Assembly (NCBI GenBank): GCA_018136815.1
Contig: CM030935.1
Span: forward strand, 6,015,071 to 6,079,070
Length of the DNA stretch: 64,000 nucleotides
Reading direction: 5' to 3'
Origin: Isochrysis galbana
Taxonomy: Eukaryota > Haptophyta > Isochrysidales > Isochrysidaceae
The position numbers and the translations under genes were made by a program. Positions 1 to 10,065 of the stretch are shown in pieces; the first letter of the stretch is position 1, and every line of letters begins with the position of its first letter. The notes under the pieces are model-generated. The model was not told where the DNA came from. It did no database searches and was given only the letters and a program-made list of their open reading frames with translations.

Positions 1-2668
1 CCTGGGGAGGCCTTCCTCGGCGAACAGGGCTCCTAGAACCGTCTTCGTTGATTTTCCAGAGCTTGATCTCATCGTCCACGCTCGTATTGGATGTGCTTGC
101 CGATCCAGCCTCGCAGCTCGCGTCGACAGCCGTGGGGGTAGCGTGTGGGGTGCCCGAGCTCACACGGTCCGGTGATAGGGGTCCGGAAGGGGGTAGCACG
201 GTGTCCCCGTAGCCAACCTGCAACTCAGTCGGGGGCAGGCCTCGACGGACTGGGGTCCGCGATCCGTCGTCATTGATCTTCCAAAGTTTGATGTCACCAC
301 TTGCGCGGCTTCCGGTGGGCCTAGATGCTTGTTGCGGACTAGGAGGGGGTTGGCTGACCCTCTTCCCATCAGAAAAGGGACGAGGCGTGGGAGCATGGCC
401 AGAGGTGATGGGCGGAGCGAAACTTCCGTCTTGCATTATGTGGCGGAGCTTGAGATTGGACTGCAGCGCTCGACCCACCGAAGGTCCAACGTCGTCACTA
501 TTGCCAGTGAAGAAGCCGAAGCCAGCATGCTCATGCCGCACCTTGGCAGCGGCCGGCGCTGGGCCACGTTGCGATTGGTCGTCCGGATCGCCCGTGGTTG
601 GAGCGTATGCTAACCGCGCGCCGTCCGATGTCAGTGGCGGTGTGACGGGAACTGTTGACGCAGCCAGGAAAGGCGGCGCAGCAGGCAGGGTTGACACCGA
701 TTGCGGCGAGACATCGGCACGGAGTTCTTCCCGTGCCACATCACCCTCCTGGGCTAATAGGGCGCGCAGCTGCCTGTGCTCCTCCAGGGCGCGGGCAACG
801 ACGGCGGACTCCTCGCCAGCCACTGCCGCCGCCACCTCATCCGGCGATTTCGGCAGGATGTTCCACCACTCAAGCGCTCCAAGCTCCGCTGCCGAAGCAA
901 ACGAGGTGCATGTGGCAGGAGCGGAATCGAGGGCTGCAGCAACCGGCGCAAGTGATCCGAGCCGGCGGGCGGAGGCCGTCGGCAACGACGCGGGAGTGGC
1001 TGAGCTCCAGTCCACCGCGGTTATATTCTCGCGCACGGCAAGCGCGCTCCGCCTGTTCGAAAAGCGGAAGAGGGAGCTGACGCGTCGAAGAAGGCGGCGG
1101 AGGCGTCCTGCTGCTTGCTCCGTCTTCTCACTGAGCGGCCGTGCGTGCGCGAGCGGCGTTGCCTCGGACGGAGTGCCAGCGCTAACCGGAAGAGATGTGG
1201 CCGCTTGAGCGGGTTCGCTGACGCCGAGCACCAGAGCGCGCGCGCCCGCACTCTTTGAGAACCGATCCACGGCAAAGTGTCGGAGTAGCAGCGCCTCATC
1301 CGTAGCATCGCCGAGCACGCCGTCGGCGCAGTCGGCAATCAGCTTCGCACAGTAGGGCGACAGCAGGATGCCGTTTCGGTGGTAACCCGCCGCGACAAGC
1401 AGGTTGGAGGCCGAGGTGGTGGTGCCGAGCAGCGGCATCAAGTCGGGGGTGGTGGGCCGCAGCCCTGCCCACGTCTCGTCCACAGTGTAATCGGCAAGTA
1501 AGGGCGCTGTTGCGATGGCGGCGTTGAGTAATTTGGCGATGCCGGCGGCCGTGGTGCGGCGACAGTATGCGGCTTCAGGCTCCTCAGTGGCGCCCACAAC
1601 GATTGACCCGTCACGCCGGGGGATGAGGTAGCAGCGCGAGCTAAAGAGGGTGCGCTGTAGGCCGCCCGCCTCGAGCTGGGGATGGCCTAGCGGAGGGACG
1701 AGGCGGAGCATCTGGCCCTTGACGGGAAAGGACGCAAGGGGCAGTAGCTCGCGCGCCCACGCACCGCACGCGAGTATGACAGCGGAAGCGTCTATCTGCC
1801 GCCCGTCCGACGTGAGCACCGATGCGGCAATCGGCACATCTTCGCCCGTAGGGCTTCCCTGACCCGAAAAGGAGAGGGAAGCTGCCGAGACGCCCTCAAG
1901 AAGCCGAACGCCAACCGCCTTACAAGCCGCGCGCAGAGCGCGATGGTAGGCACGCGGGTCGACCGACGCCTCGTGCTCGTAGAGCCAGCCGCCCACGGCA
2001 TCCGTCGAGATCGATGGTTCCATGTGGCGCAGCGCCTCGCGGTCGAGCCAGACCGCCGGTCCGGCGGAGGGCGGGGGCCGCCAGCGCGCCACCGCATCTC
2101 GCCCAAATGCTGGCGAGATAAAGCCACCGTTTGAGCACAAGCCAACATCAACGCCCGAGAGGCTCTCGAGCCGGCGGAGCCACGGCCCGAAGTGTGCTCT
2201 CGCACGCAGGCATAGTTCGAGCATCGGGCCCTCCTCTAGTCGCTCAGCCTGCGGCGCGAGCATGCCACCCGCCGCGAGCGTCGAGGCCTCGTACGCATCG
2301 CGTGAGAGCACACTCACCTGCCAGCCACGCTCAGCGAGTTCGAGAGCGCAGCTAAGCCCAGAGGCGCCGCCGCCCACCACGAGCGCAGTCTTGGTCATAC
2401 CTCCCTCCAACATGCTCAATCGCATGCAGCGAGAGCGCTGGGCGGCAGCAGGCTCGAGAGCACAGCTGAGCCCAGAGACGCCCCCGCCCACCGCGAGCGC
2501 AGTCTTGGTAAATCCGCCGTGCAACTTGCTCGGGCGTGCGCAGCGAGAGCGCTGTGTGGCAGCGTGAGTATGGGAGAGTGCGAGAGTCTGATGCGCCCGC
2601 CAGCCAACGCCCACCGGCTGCCAGCTCAGAGAGAGCACGAGAAGTGAGGAGATCAGCGGCGAGCTCAT
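1..2668 (-). CDS. thiO: Glycine oxidase (ThiO-like FAD oxidoreductase) with long C-terminal extension, partial
   Basis: The minus-strand frame is open from an ATG at 2668 to the left edge without a stop, and the 3' end lies outside the window. ThiO oxidises glycine to the imine used for the thiamine thiazole ring. Counting from the internal ATG at 2398, I see an FAD Rossmann motif (VVGGGASGLSCALE), then AAGGMLAPQAE, then a C-terminal FAD-site block RPTTPDLMPLLG...GYHRNGILLSP; this domain ends near residue 385. About 410 further residues are Ser/Pro/Ala-rich, with a motif (IKLWKINxDGSRxPVRRG) seen twice, 75 residues apart, and a weaker copy 54 residues upstream. The upstream ATG adds a hydrophobic stretch (MSSPLISSLLVLSLSW) that could be a signal peptide of a plastid-targeting presequence, then a 38-residue duplicate of the N-terminus. 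The start is uncertain (2668 or 2398). The family call is firm; plastid targeting is inference. Confidence 0.8.
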   Translation of the reverse strand, partial: MSSPLISSLLVLSLSWQPVGVGWRAHQTLALSHTHAATQRSRCARPSKLHGGFTKTALAVGGGVSGLSCALEPAAAQRSRCMRLSMLEGGMTKTALVVGGGASGLSCALELAERGWQVSVLSRDAYEASTLAAGGMLAPQAERLEEGPMLELCLRARAHFGPWLRRLESLSGVDVGLCSNGGFISPAFGRDAVARWRPPPSAGPAVWLDREALRHMEPSISTDAVGGWLYEHEASVDPRAYHRALRAACKAVGVRLLEGVSAASLSFSGQGSPTGEDVPIAASVLTSDGRQIDASAVILACGAWARELLPLASFPVKGQMLRLVPPLGHPQLEAGGLQRTLFSSRCYLIPRRDGSIVVGATEEPEAAYCRRTTAAGIAKLLNAAIATAPLLADYTVDETWAGLRPTTPDLMPLLGTTTSASNLLVAAGYHRNGILLSPYCAKLIADCADGVLGDATDEALLLRHFAVDRFSKSAGARALVLGVSEPAQAATSLPVSAGTPSEATPLAHARPLSEKTEQAAGRLRRLLRRVSSLFRFSNRRSALAVRENITAVDWSSATPASLPTASARRLGSLAPVAAALDSAPATCTSFASAAELGALEWWNILPKSPDEVAAAVAGEESAVVARALEEHRQLRALLAQEGDVAREELRADVSPQSVSTLPAAPPFLAASTVPVTPPLTSDGARLAYAPTTGDPDDQSQRGPAPAAAKVRHEHAGFGFFTGNSDDVGPSVGRALQSNLKLRHIMQDGSFAPPITSGHAPTPRPFSDGKRVSQPPPSPQQASRPTGSRASGDIKLWKINDDGSRTPVRRGLPPTELQVGYGDTVLPPSGPLSPDRVSSGTPHATPTAVDASCEAGSASTSNTSVDDEIKLWKINEDGSRSPVRRGRPPQ
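2344..2571. repeat. 114-bp in-frame tandem duplication at the 5' end of thiO
   Basis: About 2344-2457 is repeated at 2458-2571 with scattered substitutions. The period is 114 bp, exactly 38 codons, so both copies read in the same frame and encode related QRSRC...GG.TKTAL.VGGG.SGLSCALE blocks. The outer copy has lost the ATG (TTT instead). Confidence 0.85.
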
Positions 2669-2727
2669 CGCGCGTCGCGCCACGCTCGCCCCTCGCGCAC
2701 CAGTGGGACCATCGAGAGACTTACTCT

Positions 2728-3010
2728 TTAAGTACTCCTACCAAAGGGAATCTCACCCGGTAAAAACGATCCTGATACTGAGGTTATCTTTGGTCTTTGG
2801 ATGTCACCACTCCACACACGACGCTGCACGCCCGCCGGGCCGATCCGGTTGCGGTTGAGGATAAGCGTCTGGGTCCTCCGGCACGCTCCAGCCTCGAGCA
2901 CGAGACAGATCATGTCGAAGGCCTCGTCGTCGAGATCCGCATTGGGGAAAAAGTCCCGCGCCTTGCTGCGGATTTCGACACGGCTTTGGGGCGTCGCTGG
3001 CTGGGCGGCT
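2728..3010 (-). pseudogene. Leucine-rich-repeat gene fragment
   Basis: The minus frame encodes a segment with ARDFFPNADLDDEAFD followed by RTQTLILNRNRIGPAGVQ, which fits one leucine-rich repeat of the ribonuclease-inhibitor type (L.L..N.IG..G). The frame then runs through unrelated sequence to a stop at 2728. No neighbouring repeats or clear splice sites were found, so it is probably a lone exon or relic just upstream of thiO. Function cannot be given. Confidence 0.35.
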
Positions 3011-3505
3011 CCTGGCTATTCCGTATGTGGCGCGCGCCGGGCACAGGGCTGATGACCAAGAACGGGCTCGCAGCACGCCCGGCGTCGTTTTGAATTTGGG
3101 CTTCCCGAGAAGGTGTATTTAGGCTTGTTGCTTGCCGTTTTTGTTTTTGTTTTTGGTTTTGGGTTACGCTTCGTCGCTTCGTTGTTGGGGCTCCCGGGTC
3201 CCGGGGGGGGTCTAGGGCCCGAAGGGCATCGAATATGTGCTAGATGGGTGTTTTCCGGGGTTTCTACCGCTTCACTTTGGTGTATTTCCTCAATCCTGAC
3301 TCTTTCATTTTTACACCCTTAAAAATTATAGTAGATCGTCAGATAGTGCGTGTTTGACCGCCCTAGCCCTAGGGAAGAGGGGAAGAGTAGGCGAGCCCGA
3401 ATCTTCAGAAGTTTTTTTACTACCCTCTGTTTTCTTTTGCTCTAGTTGGCCAACGACGCACACTTGCGATAAGCCCGCCCGCGGGCGCGCGGCACCACCA
3501 CAGCG
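3011..3505. other. Intergenic, nothing recognised
   Basis: There is no convincing coding signal. A T/G-rich stretch at 3130-3170 and an A/T-rich patch at 3320-3340 are the only compositional features. Confidence 0.5.
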
Positions 3506-4958
3506 CTAGATACCCACACACGAACACAAACAGGCCACATAGCACAGCCACTTCAGCACGCGTACGCACACGCAAGCATGAAAACAGCGCGGCGCGATAT
3601 ACGGGCGCGTGCGCTCATACTCGTGTGGGCCTCGCGCACAATGGCAACTCAGCTCACGCCCTCTCCAATGCAAACAGGCGATGAATAGCATACGGAACAC
3701 ATTTCGCACACAAGCCATAGTAATGAGGCCCGACACAACAATGGTCACACCGCCAACCCACTGCATGCGTGGGGAGTCAGGAAGGGCTGTAAATTCGCTG
3801 AGTGCGAGAGCATGCGAAGCAGAGCCAGCGGAAAGGGCCAGTGCAGATGAGGGCCTCTGGGAAAGAAGCCATTGCTCAAATGCGCCAATGAGCACGGCCG
3901 TTTCAGGCGATGCTCGTCTATCTCGACGTGTAACTCTACCTCCCGAACCCCGCACTGGACGACGACCTCTGTGGAGTAGAACATCGGACTGCCGTCCCAC
4001 CCTGGCCGGTGACTACCTGTCTCAGAATCATCCGCCGCCACAGAGAGCACAATGTATGGCGCAACCCCCTCCATCCTCACAAACCCACAAGCTACATTGG
4101 TCGGACTACCGAGCTTACTGATGCCTTGAACGCCCGCTGCCAGCTTCGATGGAGCGCTGAAGTGCAATGAGCGCAAGGGCTCATATAGCACACACGCGAA
4201 GAAGACGTGCGGCAGATGGCAGCAATGACCAAAGGTGCTGTCCCATCACATGGCAAGCGGTTGAGCTGTAGCCGCACACGGCCCGTTGGTAGAAACATCG
4301 ATATGCGTAAGCCCTACCCCCGCCCCCTCCCCAACCCCACACCCATCCACCCGCCTACCCGCCGCCACGGCACGATGGGACTGAGCGCTGATTGCGCCAC
4401 CCGGCTGACGGGCTGCGGGGCCCACGTAGCTTCACTTGCCAAACCGGCACACCCGAGCCGAATGTCTCATATCCATCTCACCGCATCCAGGCTCATGCAA
4501 GGCTTGCTGACACGTCCATCCATCAAGCCGGAATGTGAGCCAGCGCCGCCCTCCATTGTCCAGGTTATGACAGGGTATCAATGGTCTGGATGAAGAGATC
4601 ATCGCAGCAAGCTGTGCTGCGTAGTCGTCCCGCAGTCGTGTCAGCCAGGAAATCCACTCCTGGCTACTCTCCTCTCACTCCTGTGCTGTCGACCCTCGAG
4701 GGCTCGCAGCTCGTAATCGCACACTTCCGCTCCGATCCGCTGCGCACAAAGAAAGGTAGAGCGCAGAGCACGTGCATGTGGCTGACCGGGCCAGGGGCCT
4801 AAGCAAGAGTTGTGCTTGCCGCCCTGCCCCACGCCGCGCCCAGTACGATGCCACCCACCTGCAGCAAGTGCACCGCATCCTCTGATCCGGCAGCGAGACA
4901 CGCGCACCCGCAGCAAACGGGGTGCAGGCCCGGAGGCGAAGCGCGGTAGTACAACATA
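3506..4958 (-). CDS. Multi-exon membrane protein of unknown family, incomplete model
   Basis: Several minus-strand blocks look coding but I could not join them all. A possible start is the ATG at about 4946 (MLYYRASPPGLHP), with a donor after LLQ. An exon at about 4464-4639 reads EWISWLTRLRDDYAAQLAAM and ends at a GTGAGA donor. A block at about 3925-4230 has a beta-sandwich feel, with VAPYIVLSVAADD and GSPMFYSTEVVVQC. A last block from about 3925 to a stop at 3506 contains a hydrophobic span (VGGVTIVVSGLITMACV) that fits one membrane helix near the C-terminus. The reading frame shifts between the last two blocks near 3900-3925 with no clean intron, so a tiny intron, a sequence error or decay is possible. 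It lies directly 3' of the RRM gene on the same strand. No family recognised. Confidence 0.4.
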
Positions 4959-4963
4959 GCTGC

Positions 4964-5816
4964 TCACGCCTCGGAGGAGTCCTCTACACCGGGAGTAGTC
5001 GGCTCGGCAGACGAGTCAGCCATCGTCAGGCTATCCATCAAGGCAGCGGCGCTGACAGCCTGGTCCACACGCCCACGGCCGCGGCCACGGCCGCCGCCCT
5101 CGCCACGGCCGCGCCCAGACCTGCGTGCTCCCTTCCCGCCATCACCGTCTCCATCGCCACCCTTGCCACGGCCACGGCTCTCGCCATCGTTCCTCCCGCG
5201 CCCACGGCCACGCCCATCGCTGTCGCGGCGGCGGTCGCCATCGCCATCGCGGCGGTCGCCGTGCGCACGTGGCTCCGGCCGCGGCTTGGGCCGCTCGCGC
5301 GCCATCTCGACACGGGTCTCCCGCGTCTTGTCGTCCTCGCTGATTGGGGCTCCGGGCCACGTGTGCACAAAACCTTCCGCGTTCATAGCCTCGACAGCAG
5401 CCTTGGCGTGCGCCGGCTCCTTGAAGGTGACATAGCCAAAGCCACGCGAGGAACGGCCATTGTATGCGACAAACGCGTCAATGACCTCCCCGTATTCCTG
5501 CCAGGCAGAGCGCGGGCGGACGAGGCTGAGAGAGGGCCAGGCATGGAAGAGGGGGGGGGGGGAGCCGCCGCGCGCCCACGCCTGGGCGCCGGGAGAGGGG
5601 GAGGCAGAGGGGCGGGAGAGGGGTGGTGGAAGAGGCGCTCGGCTGCGGACGAAGAGGGAGAGGGCTGCGTGCATGTGAGTGCGGTTGATTGAGAGGGAAG
5701 GGGGTGCATACCTCAAATGCCTGGCGCAGCATCTTGCCGTTGACCGACCACGGCAGGTTGGAGCAGAAGATCTGCGTCTTGGAGACGGGGCGGTCCTGGA
5801 GGGCGGGCGTCGACAT
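4964..5816 (-). CDS. RNA-binding protein with one RRM and an RG/GD-rich tail
   Basis: Two exons: 5816-5712 (35 codons from ATG) and 5497-4964, with a 214-bp GT-AG intron in phase 0; the product is 212 aa. The RRM shows RNP2 (IFCSNLPW) near residue 17 and RNP1 (RGFGYVTF) near residue 52. The splice rebuilds the helix AFEEYGEVIDAF exactly as RRM proteins have it, which supports the model. The C-terminal half is an Arg/Gly/Asp repeat (RGRGRG, DGDGDRR), a usual RNA-contact and low-complexity region. It probably acts in RNA processing or in RNP granules; the specific partner cannot be told. The complementary strand of the tail is also open, but that is a GC-rich shadow. Confidence 0.87.
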
Positions 5817-6290
5817 GGCCGCGAGGGGGGAGGGAAGAGAGAGAAAGTGGGAGAGGGGCGAGGGAGGGGCATCGCGCGGGGCACCCGCGGTACGAGGTGT
5901 CTCGCGCCAGATTAGGTTAAAGAGAGAGCCGGGTGCGGCCTGCGGGCACGGGCCCTTCATCGAGATGAGGAGAAGAGGAAAAGGGAGGGAGAGGAGGGGA
6001 ATAGAGGGAGGGAGAGAGAGAAGGGGTTAGAGAGGGAATGGGGAGGGGGGGGGAGAGAGGAGGGGGGAGAGAGAGAGGGAGAGAGAGAGAGAAGGAGAGA
6101 GAGGGAGAGAGAGAGGGGAAGGGAAGGAGGGAGAGAGCGAGAGAAAGAGAGAGAGAAAGAGAGGGAGGGAGGGAGAGAGAGGGAGGGAGGGAGGAGAGAA
6201 GTGGGAGAGGGAGAGAGGGAGAGGGAGAGAGGGGGGGGGGGGGGAGACGAGGCGCGGGGGGGGGGGAGTGTACTCGTAGCTGAGAGAGAG
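5817..6290. repeat. Polypurine (GA/GGA) tract upstream of the RRM gene
   Basis: Roughly 5940-6245 is almost pure G/A on the plus strand, with imperfect GAGA and GGGA units and runs of up to 13 G. It begins just upstream of the RRM start codon. Long SLSL/PSLP reading frames here are artefacts of the repeat. Confidence 0.85.
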
Positions 6291-6965
6291 AGAGAGAGCC
6301 ACGTGTATTGTTGATTGGGCCAAGGGCGGCCCCCCCCCTGCGGTATCGGCGACGGCACCTGGCGCCGGTAGGCATTGCATCGCCGCAGCTGGGCGGGAGA
6401 GGGACGAGGGAAGAGAAAAAAAAACACACACCTGAAGATGCGGGGCTGCTGACTGCTGACTGGCTGGGGGGCTGGGGAGGTTCCAATCCAATGGGGGGGA
6501 GTTGGAGTGAGAGATGGCCTCTCATGCGGGGGGGGGGGAGGGGGGGCGCTGCAGCGACTCAACGGGGACTCCACTATGACTATCACTCAACCGCGCGACT
6601 TGCCGCTGTTGAGTCGTTGTTAGCCCGGTCGTTCACTATTGAGCTAGACTATTGCTATTGGGGTGAGTGAGCGAGGTGAGGAGGGCACTTGGCACTTGGC
6701 ACTTGGGCCCGGCCAGGTTTTCGCGTCAAACATGCCCAAAACGCTTTCGGAAATTTCGGTGGTTTTGCACTGATTTTCGGATAGGACTGCCCCATGTCAC
6801 GGGTGGTTTTGCGTGGTGTGCACCCTAGAACTTTTATATTGGGATGAGGATGAGGAGGGGGAGAGGGCCGCATGAGTCGAGCCGTGATCTCCCCCCTTCT
6901 CTCCTTGTTCGCTTGTGTGAGTCTCCTACGCAATCCCCCCGTGTGTGCGTTTGATTTGCGCGTGA
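6291..6965. other. Intergenic, G-rich, nothing recognised
   Basis: No gene seen. G runs occur near 6490-6550. About 6700-6790 carries AAATTTCGG-type words also found at 58.66-59.2 kb, suggesting a very old dispersed repeat. Confidence 0.4.
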
Positions 6966-7105
6966 TACTATTAGTGTGCCCTGTGTGGTCAGTGGCCCCC
7001 TTTGGTATCTTTTAACGTGTCATGAAGTAATAGGATGCGCGGCGCGCCGCGCCGCGGTCTCATCCTCAAGCCACAGGGGGCCGCGCTGCGGCCTCCTTGT
7101 GATAC
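6966..7105 (+). repeat. Dispersed repeat, copy 1 (related to 16752-16885)
   Basis: The blocks TTAGTGT...GCC.TGTGTGG, GGTATCTTTTAA, CGGCGCGCCGC and GCGCTGCGG occur in the same order and spacing at 16752-16885, directly before a gypsy relic. This suggests both are remnants of one retroelement region. Confidence 0.55.
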
Positions 7106-7612
7106 CCCAATTTTCGCGAAATTTTTGTTTGTCGTTTGTGCTTCGAGGTTCGAGGCCCACACCGGCCATCGTCCCTCGGCAACGGGCGAGGTGTTAGGTG
7201 CCGACAAGTCGACAAGTCAGGACCGTGCCGAACTGCGGTCCAAGTTCGAGTGCGTCCATCGTCCATGTCGCGGTGCGGTGCCTATTAGAAGTTAGACTTC
7301 AAGATAGAGAGACCGGGGAGCGTGCGTCGGTGCGTCGGAGCCTCGGACTCGGAGCGAGCGAGCGAAATCCAGACAACCGTCGATGGTTGTCTGAAAACAG
7401 ACAGAATCCGTAAACACACGAGCCGAAGACTAACAGTAACAGAAGGTAAGCCAAGCGGACGTTTTCGAAGGTCAAAATGTCCAACATTACGACATGCAGC
7501 ATGGAGCATGGGAGGCCCCCAAACCTAGAGCGCAAGCGCAAGCGCATAGACTCAGGCAAATCGATGCCCACAGGCATAGAGAGTACCTAAGTAAGGCAGC
7601 AAAGATAATCAT
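7106..7612. other. Intergenic, nothing recognised
   Basis: No supported gene; short frames in both directions have no family resemblance. Confidence 0.4.
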
Positions 7613-7920
7613 CTAACTGAGCATTAGTACCACTACTCTCACTAGCCCGGTACTAACACGAGAACCCTCAGTGCACCTGCCCGTACACCTTGACGCGTGC
7701 TGATGCCACAGATACATACTCCTATGCACCCCTCCACATCTCCCCCCTCGCAGGCCCCCGGCTCCCATTCTAACTCCCCACAAGTTAGAATGAGGGAAAA
7801 CCCATTGAGGCGGTCCGGTCGACGCCGGCCGACTCTCCGGGAAAAAGCACCGGGGGGGGGGGGGAGGAACTCTCGTCAACAAAGGGGAACGGCCCTTACC
7901 AGCTCGCGCCGTGAGCGATT
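7613..7920 (+). repeat. Dispersed repeat family R2, copy 1
   Basis: About 300 bp is nearly identical, in inverted orientation, to 54284-54600. It shares a run of C/G before an ACGGCCCTTAC block, a Sal I-like GGTCGACGCCGGCC block and an ACTCCTATGCACCC block. There is no coding signal. It stops about 60 bp before the foldback element. Confidence 0.8.
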
Positions 7921-8156
7921 CTCGAGAAATAAGTGGCCGCGACTCGAGTAACCTGTGCCACTCCTAGGGTACTCTCCTGTCGCATTCGCGATGTCTCAGA
8001 GGCAAAAAGAAATAACAGTAAAAAAAAACAGTAAACAGTAAAAAGAACAGAGGAAGAAAGAAGAAGAAAAGTGAAAAAGAAGAGAAAAAAACCCAGAGTA
8101 TATAGGGCGGTTCTCAGCCCTTCCCATCGGCCCTATGGCTACGTAAACTCTCACGT

Positions 8157-8235
8157 GGCATAGTGGTTCAACCCACCGCCTCCACCAACCTTTTGCTCTG
8201 GGTCGCGAGTTCGAGTCCGGACGGAGCGCTCTGCA
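8157..8235 (+). promoter_or_regulatory. tRNA-like Pol III A/B boxes in the left arm (mirrored at 9821-9899)
   Basis: TGGCATAGTGG fits the A box and GAGTTCGAGTCC fits the B box, about 45 bp apart, as in a tRNA-derived SINE head. I could not fold a complete tRNA: the T stem does not pair. The same block lies in the right arm on the other strand. Transcription from both would run towards the core. Confidence 0.45.
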
Positions 8236-8834
8236 GTTCGAGCCCCGCTCCTTCTCCTCTCCGCTCTTCTTCTACAGTTAAATTCCACGCTCTTCTTCTA
8301 CCGTAAAAATTCCGCACTCCGTCTACCGTTAGAAATCCTGCCTCTTCCTACTGTTAAAATTCCTGCCTCTTCCTACCGTTAAAATCCTGCACTCCGTCTA
8401 CCGTTAAAATCCTGCCTCCGTCGCCTTGCCAAGACATTTCCTCTGCCTTCCTGCCGGCTTCCTTGCCAGTTCCTTCCGCCCCGGTTTCCCGCTTGTCTCT
8501 AAATCGGTTTCACCGCATTACGACCAAGCTTAGTGGGGAAACTCCTCGTCCAGTTCCGTTACCCGAAAATCTCGTTCATCTCGTCGGGCCATCAAGGCCA
8601 TCTCGTTCATCTCGTCGTCGGGCCATCAGGCCATCTCGTTCATCTCGTCGTCGGGCCATCAGGCCATCTCGTTACATCTCGTTCATCTCGTTACAATCCA
8701 AGCTGCGGCTTTGATTTCCACAGTCGTGCGTGCTGACCAATAAGTGTTCGTCGGGTTGATGTTAGCATGCAGTCGGGGCCACGCGGACTGCGTACGCGCA
8801 CTACTCAAGCGACCCGAAGCCAAGCAGCAGCTCT

Positions 8835-9128
8835 TTGCGCCCGAAGCCGCACGCGGCGGGCAGTGGCAACACGGGCCATGCACACTGGAAGCCGGCCGAC
8901 GGAGAGCTCATCGATGAGTTGGGCGACTCTACTTACTTTGCCAACCACGAGACGGCCAAGGAGGTGAGCCGCGAGTGGCATCTGGCCTTCCTCACGCATC
9001 ATGCGCAGGTGCGCGCTCCCGAGAGCGCCGCCGAACAGCTCAACACGCTCAAGTCTCTGTCGTCGGATCCCCAAAACTTTTTCAGAGCCACATCGGCCGT
9101 GCACGCCTCAGAATTGGAACCAGCCTGA
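8835..9128 (+). pseudogene. Gene fragment in the core of the foldback element
   Basis: A 97-aa open frame contains ADGELIDELGDSTYF and PESAAEQLNTLKSL and has host-like codon use. A GTGAGC...GCGCAG pair (about 8963-9007, 45 bp) could be a tiny intron. No family recognised. Its position between the arms suggests a captured host exon. Confidence 0.4.
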
Positions 9129-10065
9129 GCCGCCAACCGGCTTGATTGTAGGTCACGAGCCTGAGATAGAAGAGAGGCGGCGGACGCGGCCGGACGAGTC
9201 GGAGTACGACGGCAGTAGTCGAGGACGACGGGCATCCACTGCACCGCCATCGCACCGGCGATACCCACGTAAGTGCGGCTGCGCATCGAGCCGCGATGAG
9301 GGGACATGGGGAGGTTTTGTGGAAATCAAAGCCGCAGCTTGGATTGTAACGAGGTGAACGAGATGTAACGAGATGGCCTGATGGCCCGACGACGAGATGA
9401 ACGAGATGGCCTTGATGGCCCGACGAGATGAACGAGATGGCCCTGGGGCCCGACGAGATGAACGAGATTATCGGGTAACGGAACTGGACGAGGAGTTTCC
9501 CCACTAAGCTTGGTCTTAATGCGGTGAAACCGATTTAGAGACAAGCGGGAAACCGGGGCGGAAGGAACTGGCAAGAAAGCCGGCAGGAAGGCAGAGGAAA
9601 TGTCTTGGCAAGGCGACGGAGGCAGGATTTTAACGGTAGACGGAGTGCAGGATTTTAACGGTAGGAAGAGGCAGGAATTTTAACAGTAGGAAGAGGCAGG
9701 ATTTTTACCGTAGAAGAAGGGCATGGAATTTTAATGGTAGAAGAAGAGTGCGGAATTTAACTGTAGAAGAAGAGCGGAGAGGAGAAGGAGCGGGGCTCGA
9801 ACTGCAGAGCGCTCCGTCCGGACTCGAACTCGCGACCCAGAGCAAAAGGTTGGTGGAGGCGGTGGGTTGAACCACTATGCCACGCGAGAGTTTACGTAGC
9901 CATAGGGCCGATGGGAAGGGCTGAGAACCGCCCTATATACTCTGGGTTTTTTTTTCTCTTCTTTTTCACTCTTCTTCTTCTTTCTTCCTCTGTTCTTTTT
10001 ACTGTTTACTGTTTTTTTCTTTTACTGTTATTTCTTTTTGCCTCTGAGACATCGCGAATGCGACA

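Larger units (their letters stand above)
7978..10065. mobile_element. Foldback element with 745-bp inverted arms
   Basis: Arms at 7978-8722 and 9318-10065 are near-identical reverse complements and enclose a 595-bp unique core. Each outer end begins TGTCGCATTCGCGATG. The arms hold A-rich CAGTAAA repeats at the outer end, a tRNA-like Pol III promoter pair, about 30-bp units of the ACCGTTAAAATCCTGC type (8281-8420), and a CATCTCGT minisatellite at the inner end (about 8570-8695). No target-site duplication is obvious: left flank ...ACTCTCC, right flank GGTTTGCC. It fits a foldback or long-TIR non-autonomous DNA element. A palindromic assembly artefact is less likely because the arms are not quite identical and the core is unique. 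Confidence 0.7.

Noticed and set aside
273-1208. 311-aa open frame on the plus strand
   Set aside because: It lies opposite the thiO frame, which has clear family motifs; codon bias keeps the complementary frame open.
4922-5692. 256-aa plus-strand frame rich in Ala/Thr
   Set aside because: Antisense shadow of the RG-rich tail of the RRM protein.
8157-8235. tRNA gene
   Set aside because: A and B boxes are present, but acceptor and T stems do not pair; better read as a tRNA-derived repeat head.
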